Part shown: positions 59,164-64,000 of the stretch, one piece after another
Numbering within the stretch: position 1 is the stretch's first letter
Layout of the letters: every line of letters starts with the position of its first letter
DNA from: an uncultured Bacteroidales bacterium
GTDB taxonomy: Bacteria > Bacteroidota > Bacteroidia > Bacteroidales > Paludibacteraceae
Direction of reading: 5' to 3'
Assembly (NCBI GenBank): GCA_902800525.1
Contig: CADCEV010000002.1
Location: forward strand, 159,695-223,694
DNA length: 64,000 bases
Notes under the pieces: model-generated
The model's database searches: none
What the model saw: only the letters and a program-made list of their open reading frames with translations
Told to the model about the DNA's origin: nothing
Translations under genes and position numbers: made by a program

Positions 59164-60765
59164 ATGACAAAAAGTTATGATTTTTTGATTATCGGCGGTG
59201 GTGTAGCCGGTATGAGTTTTGCGCTCAAAGTGGCGCGGTCAGGAAAGTACAAAATTGCGCTTTGCTGCAAAACAACCTTAGATGAAGCCAATACTGCGAA
59301 AGCACAAGGCGGCATTGCATCCGTCACTAATCTGTTGGTGGATGATTTCGAGAAACATATTCACGACACGATGGTCGCCGGCGATTGGTTAAGTAACCCC
59401 GCAGCTGTGGAGCAAGTGGTGAGAAATGCGCCGCGCGGAATCGAAGAACTCGTCAATTGGGGCGTTAATTTCGACAAGAAAGAGGACGGCACCTTTGATC
59501 TCCACCGTGAAGGAGGACACTCCGAGTTCCGTATCCTTCACCATGCGGATGACACCGGCTTTGAGATCCAGCGCGGACTGATGGAAGCCGTCCGCCATAA
59601 CCCCTATATCGAGGTCTTGGAGAACCATTTTGCCGTGGAGATCATCACCCAGCATCATTTGGGCGTACGTGTCACCCGACGCACTCCGGATATTGAGTGC
59701 TACGGTGCGTATATCCTGAACCCCGAGACCCAGAAAATCGACACCTATCTGAGCCGTATCACCCTCATGGCTACCGGCGGAACGGGGGCTGTCTATGCTA
59801 CCACCACCAACCCCGAAATAGCTACAGGAGACGGTATAGCGATGGTCTATCGCGCCAAAGGACAGGTAGAGGGAATGGAGTTCGTACAATTCCATCCGAC
59901 CTCTCTCTTTAACCCCTCCGAGACGCATCCGGCATACCTCATCACCGAAGCCATGCGCGGCTACGGAGGTATTCTCCGCCTGCCGAACGGCGAGGAGTTT
60001 ATGCAGAAATACGATCCGCGTCTCTCCCTCGCGCCGCGTGACATCGTTGCGCGCGCGATTGATAACGAAATGAAGATCCACGCGATCGATCACGTCTGCC
60101 TCGACGTAACCCACAAAGACCCCGAGGAGACCAAACATCACTTCCCCAATATCTATGCCAAGTGTCTCTCTATCGGCATAGACATCACCAAGGACTATAT
60201 CCCGGTTGCTCCCTGCGCCCACTATATGTGCGGAGGTATCAAGGTCGATCTGGACGGACAGTCCTCTATCCGTCGCTTGTATGCCGTAGGCGAGTGTTCT
60301 TGCACAGGTCTCCACGGAGGAAACCGTCTGGCGTCCAACTCCCTTATCGAAGCGGTGGTCTATGCCGACGCGGCGGCTAAACACAGCCTCTCCGTGATCG
60401 AAGACTATGATTTCAACACCGCTGTACCGGCATGGAATGACGAAGGTACCCTCTCCAACGAAGAGCGTGTCCTCATCGCACAGGACGTCAAAGAAGTGGG
60501 GCAGATTATGTCCACTTACGTCGGTATTGTGCGGTCGGATCTGCGTTTGAGAAGAGCATGGGAACGTCTGGATCTTCTGTACGAAGAGACCGAAGACCTC
60601 TTCCGCCGAGTGAAGGCAACCAAAGACATCTGCGAATTGCGTAATATGATCAACGTCGGTTATCTCATCACCCGTCAAGCCCTGGAACGCAAAGAGTCCC
60701 GCGGTCTGCATTATTCTATCGACTATCCACGGACCGATAATCACCATCCGCAGGAGGTGTGGTAA
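59164..60765 (+). CDS. nadB: L-aspartate oxidase
   Basis: 533 residues. FAD-binding Rossmann start DFLIIGGGVAGMSFALKVA, then AKAQGGIASV, HREGGHSEFRILHHADDTGFEIQ, MEFVQFHPTSL, PVAPCAHYMCGGI, GLHGGNRLASNSLIEAVVYA and a C-terminal helical domain (RRAWERLDLLYEETEDLFRR). NadB oxidises L-aspartate to iminoaspartate, the first step of de novo NAD synthesis. The LASNSL motif and EGGHS region separate it from succinate dehydrogenase/fumarate reductase flavoproteins. nadA and nadC are not in the window. Its stop codon TAA (60763-60765) overlaps the start of a ten-unit heptamer array. Confidence 0.95.
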   Translation: MTKSYDFLIIGGGVAGMSFALKVARSGKYKIALCCKTTLDEANTAKAQGGIASVTNLLVDDFEKHIHDTMVAGDWLSNPAAVEQVVRNAPRGIEELVNWGVNFDKKEDGTFDLHREGGHSEFRILHHADDTGFEIQRGLMEAVRHNPYIEVLENHFAVEIITQHHLGVRVTRRTPDIECYGAYILNPETQKIDTYLSRITLMATGGTGAVYATTTNPEIATGDGIAMVYRAKGQVEGMEFVQFHPTSLFNPSETHPAYLITEAMRGYGGILRLPNGEEFMQKYDPRLSLAPRDIVARAIDNEMKIHAIDHVCLDVTHKDPEETKHHFPNIYAKCLSIGIDITKDYIPVAPCAHYMCGGIKVDLDGQSSIRRLYAVGECSCTGLHGGNRLASNSLIEAVVYADAAAKHSLSVIEDYDFNTAVPAWNDEGTLSNEERVLIAQDVKEVGQIMSTYVGIVRSDLRLRRAWERLDLLYEETEDLFRRVKATKDICELRNMINVGYLITRQALERKESRGLHYSIDYPRTDNHHPQEVW

Positions 60766-60833
60766 TTGTGCATTGTGCATTGTGAATTGTGAATTGTGAA
60801 TTGTGAATTGTGAATTGTGAATTGTGAATTCTC
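60764..60833. repeat. Ten-unit (70-bp) heptamer array joining nadB to the NlpC/P60 gene
   Basis: AATTGTG, CATTGTG twice, AATTGTG six times, AATTCTC. It overlaps the nadB stop at its left end, and the GTG of unit nine (60824-60826) is the only start codon in frame with the next gene downstream of the last stop. Confidence 0.92.
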
Positions 60834-61696
60834 TCTCATTACATAGTATCGTTCCTGTGCGCTCGGAAGCGCGCGAGGGAGCGGAGCAGGAGACCCAGAT
60901 GCTCTTCGGGGAGTTGTGCGAGATCATCAGCCGCGAACCGGCGGATACCAATCTCCCTCCTAAGTGGTACTACGTGCGCTTGGAGGCGGATGGTCAGGAA
61001 GGCTACGTGGATGCGAAGATGATCTCGCCCATCGCCGGCAAGGACTATACTGCCTATAAGAATGCGCTCAAAGAGGCGGCGATGGTTGCAATGCCTATGG
61101 CGTATGCGGTCAGCGAGAATAACGGGCAGACGATTCCGCTGAGTGCCGGCACGAAACTGACCAATTACCGGTCGCAAAACGCCAACGGCGCGCGGATCGG
61201 ACACTTTGAGGTACTCGGCGTCGGTTTCCGTATCGACCCCGGTATGGTGGCAGAAAAAACCCTTGAAATGAGTCCGCAGAACTTGATGCAGGTAGTGCGG
61301 TTCTTCCTCAATGTACCGTACCTCTGGGGAGGAAAGAACGCCATGGGAATGGATTGTTCCGGCTTTACCCAAATCATCATGAGTCTCTTCGGCAAGAACC
61401 TGCCCCGCAATGCAAGTCAGCAGGCACGTTGCGGAAAGAACATCGCTTCCCTCCAAAAAGCCAAACCCGGCGACCTCGTGTTCTTCGACCATGAGGACGG
61501 AAAAATCTCCCATGTGGGCATCATCCTTCAATCAGCAGACACCAATGAACAATCACCCGTCACCCTCATCCATTGTTCGGGGCGCGTGAAGGTAGAGAAA
61601 CTGGATGAAACAGGAATCTTCTCCGTCGAACAAGCCGACCCGGATCATCCACAAGGCAGATACACACACCATTTGGTTTCAATCCAAAGGATATAA
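60824..61696 (+). CDS. NlpC/P60 cell-wall peptidase with SH3-like domains
   Basis: 290 residues if started at the GTG at 60824. N-terminal SH3-type segment (SIVPVRSEAREGAEQETQMLFGELCEI) and a second SH3-like part precede the NlpC/P60 domain, with catalytic Cys in NAMGMDCSGFTQIIMSLFG, His in ISHVGIIL and the third polar residue near LIHCSG. Members of the YkfC type cut gamma-D-Glu-diaminopimelate (or -Lys) bonds of muropeptides. I see no signal peptide, so it may act in the cytoplasm on recycled peptides, as YkfC does. The start region appears replaced by the heptamer array: relatives I know have a few more residues before S-IPVR. The next in-frame ATG (60899) would cut into the SH3 domain. 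Confidence 0.88.
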   Translation: MNSLSLHSIVPVRSEAREGAEQETQMLFGELCEIISREPADTNLPPKWYYVRLEADGQEGYVDAKMISPIAGKDYTAYKNALKEAAMVAMPMAYAVSENNGQTIPLSAGTKLTNYRSQNANGARIGHFEVLGVGFRIDPGMVAEKTLEMSPQNLMQVVRFFLNVPYLWGGKNAMGMDCSGFTQIIMSLFGKNLPRNASQQARCGKNIASLQKAKPGDLVFFDHEDGKISHVGIILQSADTNEQSPVTLIHCSGRVKVEKLDETGIFSVEQADPDHPQGRYTHHLVSIQRI

Positions 61697-61733
61697 TAAT
61701 AAAAGCAGTGCTCGCCGCACTGCTTTTATTATT
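61695..61733. terminator. Bidirectional terminator between convergent genes
   Basis: AATAATAAAAGCAGTGC (61695-61711) pairs perfectly with GCACTGCTTTTATTATT (61717-61733). It begins within the stop codon (61694-61696) of the NlpC/P60 gene. Confidence 0.95.
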
Positions 61734-61779
61734 GGCGCTTGCTGTTCAAAACAGCCGGCACTCAGCCGCTCCAAGCGGC

Positions 61780-63648
61780 TTATTTCTTTTTCTCTTTATT
61801 GAGGATCTCCGACAAATCCGGGATGATCAGCTCAATACCTGCCGGCAGTTCACTCGGATTAACGATCTGATCCTTGTTTGCCTCGTAGATATATACCCAA
61901 TAGTCGGGGTTGCCGTAGTGACGGCGGGCTATCTGTGCCAGACGAGAACCCGGACGTACCACCTCAGTCGTGCGATAGGTCGGGATGATCTCCACGCGGC
62001 GGTCCTTGGCTAACTGATGCTTACCGTTATATCGGTAAGGTATATCGCTACCCATGTGGGCGATGATCATCTGGTCCTCGTGTACGCCTAACTCGCGCAA
62101 TTTCGCAGCTACCGCTTTGGCGCGACGAAGAGACAGACGTTTGTTGTGCTCCGGCTTGCCTAACTTACAAGCGTGACCGTTCACATGGATCTTCTTCTCC
62201 GGGTGACGTTTGAGCACCTCGGCGATGCGGATCAATATGTCTTTCGGTTCCAAGATAGGCACGGACTTGTCCAAGTCGAAATAGATCACCGCGCGTTTCA
62301 ACTCTTCGTCCAGAAGTTGCGCTACCGTGTCCTCTTTGCTGATCACAGGAACAATGGTCTCTGTGCCGACATAAACGGTGTCGTGAACCAGTACCGGAAC
62401 AACGGCGGTTTTCGGGCAGAAGGTCTCGCAGATGTCAATACCGTGCTCGGCTGCAATTTGTCGGATTTGCTCGATTGCCTCTTCACGCGGATCAATCACC
62501 GGAAGGGTGTCAACAGGAATCGTATCAACCGGAATAGTGTCCTCCGGTACTGCGAGCGCTGCCAATGCGGCTGCTTCTGCGGCCGCCAATGCTGCGGCTT
62601 CTGCCTCCAGACGAGCCACTTCTGCCAACGAGTCAAGCAGTGCCTTCTCGCGCTCTTTTGCTTCTTTGCGCAGACGTTTCTGCTCGCGGTCAAAGTCGCG
62701 CTCGGCTTTCGTCCGGTTAGCATTGATCTGAATACCTACCTTGATACCCGCTGACCAGGGATGCAAGGTCTTGACCTCGTTCGTCTGCAGTACATTGGTA
62801 TATTTCTCGGTGTAAGGCTCGGGGTATTCGCCTACCGTTCCGTTTGTGGCAAAGCCTAAAGCCGTTGACGGATGAGAGGACATGAGATCGGTGAAATAGT
62901 AGTTTCCGTACGCCGTGATAGCCAGCTCCACGCGCTGATGCAGACGAATGAGCATACCTAACTCCACATATGCCGCATAGGACAGCATTTTGAATGCCGA
63001 ATTAGGCAGCGAGCCTACAGCACTCGGGATATTCTTGTTCTCCACTACGCCCGGTACATCGTGAATAGTGAGGTCGAACTTCTCGTAATAAACGCTGTTG
63101 TTGATCACGCCGTTCGAGCTCAGCTTATAGCTGTTCTTGATCGGCAGACCGATCTTGGCGCCCAAGGTACCGGTGAAACCTACTACTCCGGGACGAGCAC
63201 GGAACTTGAGGGCGAGAGGCACCTCTACCAGATACATCTCCTGGCTCTCGGTCAGTCCCATCGGGTTAGCGGTCATGACGTACGTGTCGTTATATGCGTC
63301 CAAGGCATTCACCGTCCACGGCTTGTTGATCGCCGCGTTGTTGGTGTACGTGCTGATCTGCGCTCCCGTTCCGATACCCATCGCCGGAATGAAATAGTAG
63401 TTGATTCCAACTCCTGCTGTCCAGGTCGGGTAGGCTAACTTATTGGTTACGTGCGGGCTTGTGTAGTTCGTGAATAGCTGGTCGTATAGATACTGACCTA
63501 CACCGGCTCCGCCGAAGAACTCAAAATTCCACCCATAGGCGATGTTCGGTTCTGCAGCGCTGGCTTGACGAACTGAATCCGGACGTTGAACGGCCGAAAG
63601 GGAAACGGCGCTCAATACGATAATTGCTGTGATGAATAGTCTTTTCAT
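61780..63648 (-). CDS. OmpA-family protein with C-terminal LysM-like domain
   Basis: 622 residues. Signal peptide MKRLFITAIIVLSAVSLSA. An N-terminal beta-barrel (WNFEFFGGAGVGQYLYDQ...AGVGINYYFIPAMGIGTGAQI) is followed by a charged and then Ala/Glu-rich coiled coil of about 60 residues (AEREKALL..., AEAAALAAAEAAALAAL), a PVDTIPVDTLPV linker, and an OmpA domain (AVIYFDLDKSVPILEPKD...VNGHACKLGKPEHNKRLSLRRAKAV...KDRRVEI) in which the usual GHTD is GHAC. A LysM-like domain at the end (VRPGSRLAQIARRHYGNPDYWVYIYEANKDQI) gives it two potential peptidoglycan contacts. It follows the T9SS-domain gene by 12 bp. Confidence 0.88.
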   Translation of the reverse strand: MKRLFITAIIVLSAVSLSAVQRPDSVRQASAAEPNIAYGWNFEFFGGAGVGQYLYDQLFTNYTSPHVTNKLAYPTWTAGVGINYYFIPAMGIGTGAQISTYTNNAAINKPWTVNALDAYNDTYVMTANPMGLTESQEMYLVEVPLALKFRARPGVVGFTGTLGAKIGLPIKNSYKLSSNGVINNSVYYEKFDLTIHDVPGVVENKNIPSAVGSLPNSAFKMLSYAAYVELGMLIRLHQRVELAITAYGNYYFTDLMSSHPSTALGFATNGTVGEYPEPYTEKYTNVLQTNEVKTLHPWSAGIKVGIQINANRTKAERDFDREQKRLRKEAKEREKALLDSLAEVARLEAEAAALAAAEAAALAALAVPEDTIPVDTIPVDTLPVIDPREEAIEQIRQIAAEHGIDICETFCPKTAVVPVLVHDTVYVGTETIVPVISKEDTVAQLLDEELKRAVIYFDLDKSVPILEPKDILIRIAEVLKRHPEKKIHVNGHACKLGKPEHNKRLSLRRAKAVAAKLRELGVHEDQMIIAHMGSDIPYRYNGKHQLAKDRRVEIIPTYRTTEVVRPGSRLAQIARRHYGNPDYWVYIYEANKDQIVNPSELPAGIELIIPDLSEILNKEKKK

Positions 63649-63660
63649 TTCCCTTCCTCC

Positions 63661-64000
63661 TTATTTTACGATTAGTTTATGAATCTCCGTCTTTCCGTTC
63701 ACGTCGGAAATCTGGATGTAATACATACCTGTAGTATGCGGTGCGCGGATTGTGGTCTTGCCGTCGATATAGGCGGTCTGCATGATCATCTCGCCCGTGA
63801 AGGAGACAATCCGTGCTTCGCCTTCACACTCAATAGTGATCTGTTCGCCGGCGCCTACCGGGATAGGATAGACGGCGCTGTGTTGCGGAGCAGGATTTGA
63901 CGCGCCTTGCGGCATCGTCACTTCGCAGGAGCGGTAACGGTTGCCTTTTGTATCGGTTAGCATCACGTAATAAACGCCGTTCAACTGTTTGCCGCCCTCG
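63661..64000 (-). CDS. C-terminal part of a T9SS-secreted protein (cut by window edge)
   Basis: Only the last 112 or so codons are in the window; the frame is open to position 64000, so the start lies outside. The end is a typical type A T9SS C-terminal sorting domain: VYPIPVGAGEQITIEC, ARIVSFTGEMI, RAPHTTGMYYIQISDVNG, HKLIVK. Before it is NGVYYVMLTDTKGNRYRS, an earlier beta domain. The C-terminal domain would be cleaved on export through the outer membrane. It is the upstream partner of the OmpA-LysM gene, 12 bp apart. Confidence 0.88.
   Translation of the reverse strand, partial: EGGKQLNGVYYVMLTDTKGNRYRSCEVTMPQGASNPAPQHSAVYPIPVGAGEQITIECEGEARIVSFTGEMIMQTAYIDGKTTIRAPHTTGMYYIQISDVNGKTEIHKLIVK

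Noticed and set aside
60764..60833. Heptamer arrays considered as CRISPR-like repeats
   Set aside because: There are no spacers, units are too short and no cas genes are present.
59389..60951. 520-codon minus-strand open frame opposite nadB
   Set aside because: nadB on the plus strand is certain. The antisense frame has no family features and runs through the heptamer array.

Overview
The window is a piece of a Bacteroidota chromosome, most likely order Bacteroidales. The evidence: twelve promoters of the TTTG-20 bp-TAnnTTTG type; proteins with type IX secretion (T9SS) C-terminal domains; a BspA-like LRR protein; an exbB/exbD/exbD cluster; OmpA-family barrels; and Bacteroidota versions of housekeeping genes. 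I see no transposase, integrase, phage gene, CRISPR array or rRNA. The organism probably uses pectin (CE12-like esterase, UxaB, UxaA) and starch-like glucans (type I pullulanase lipoprotein).

Layout. 1-641 is a repeat-rich intergenic region. 642-7790 is a 2382-residue secreted protein with InlB-type and calcium-binding FG-GAP/VCBS repeats. 7916-8685 is a small three-gene module ending in a RelE/ParE-like toxin. 8686-9438 holds no convincing gene. 9439-13016 has an orphan AT-rich gene followed by a BspA-like LRR protein. 13173-28563 is mostly core genome: uvrB, pullulanase (-), rpsF-rpsR-rplI-rpmE2, a PnuC-like transporter, an RluA-type pseudouridine synthase, a CE12-like esterase, then on the minus strand exbD-exbD-membrane protein-exbB, tRNA-Ser(GGA), tatD, queA and a THUMP RNA methyltransferase. 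28859-54344 is a one-directional surface-protein island: beta-barrel, two paralogous adhesins, a 4389-residue giant adhesin, a C10 cysteine protease carrying the giant's repeat module, and an OmpA-type barrel. 54426-64000 has tRNA-Ser(UGA), uxaB-uxaA, a small lipoprotein, comF, nadB, an NlpC/P60 peptidase and, on the minus strand, an OmpA-LysM protein behind a T9SS-secreted protein cut by the window edge.

The most unusual signal is not a gene. About twenty short arrays of degenerate 7-bp units are scattered through the core genes, most of them exactly five units (35 bp) or ten (70 bp). They lie in frame inside conserved enzymes (PnuC-like, RluA-type, TatD, QueA, the RNA methyltransferase), overlap or abut stop codons (uvrB, exbD, nadB, uxaB, pnuC), contain the -33 box of the nadB promoter, and supply the only plausible start codon of the NlpC/P60 gene. 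Related 9-, 10- and 11-bp arrays sit at other gene borders. A second, GC-rich palindromic element of about 34 bp occurs six times, always inside coding sequence and always in frame (UvrB, QueA twice, CE12 esterase, C10 protease, BspA). Both look like families of very small dispersed insertions. A second theme is a roughly 26-residue C-terminal motif on five large secreted proteins, which may be a secretion or anchoring signal distinct from the classical T9SS domain.

Unit boundaries, family calls and residue positions were read by eye. No database search or structure prediction was run.
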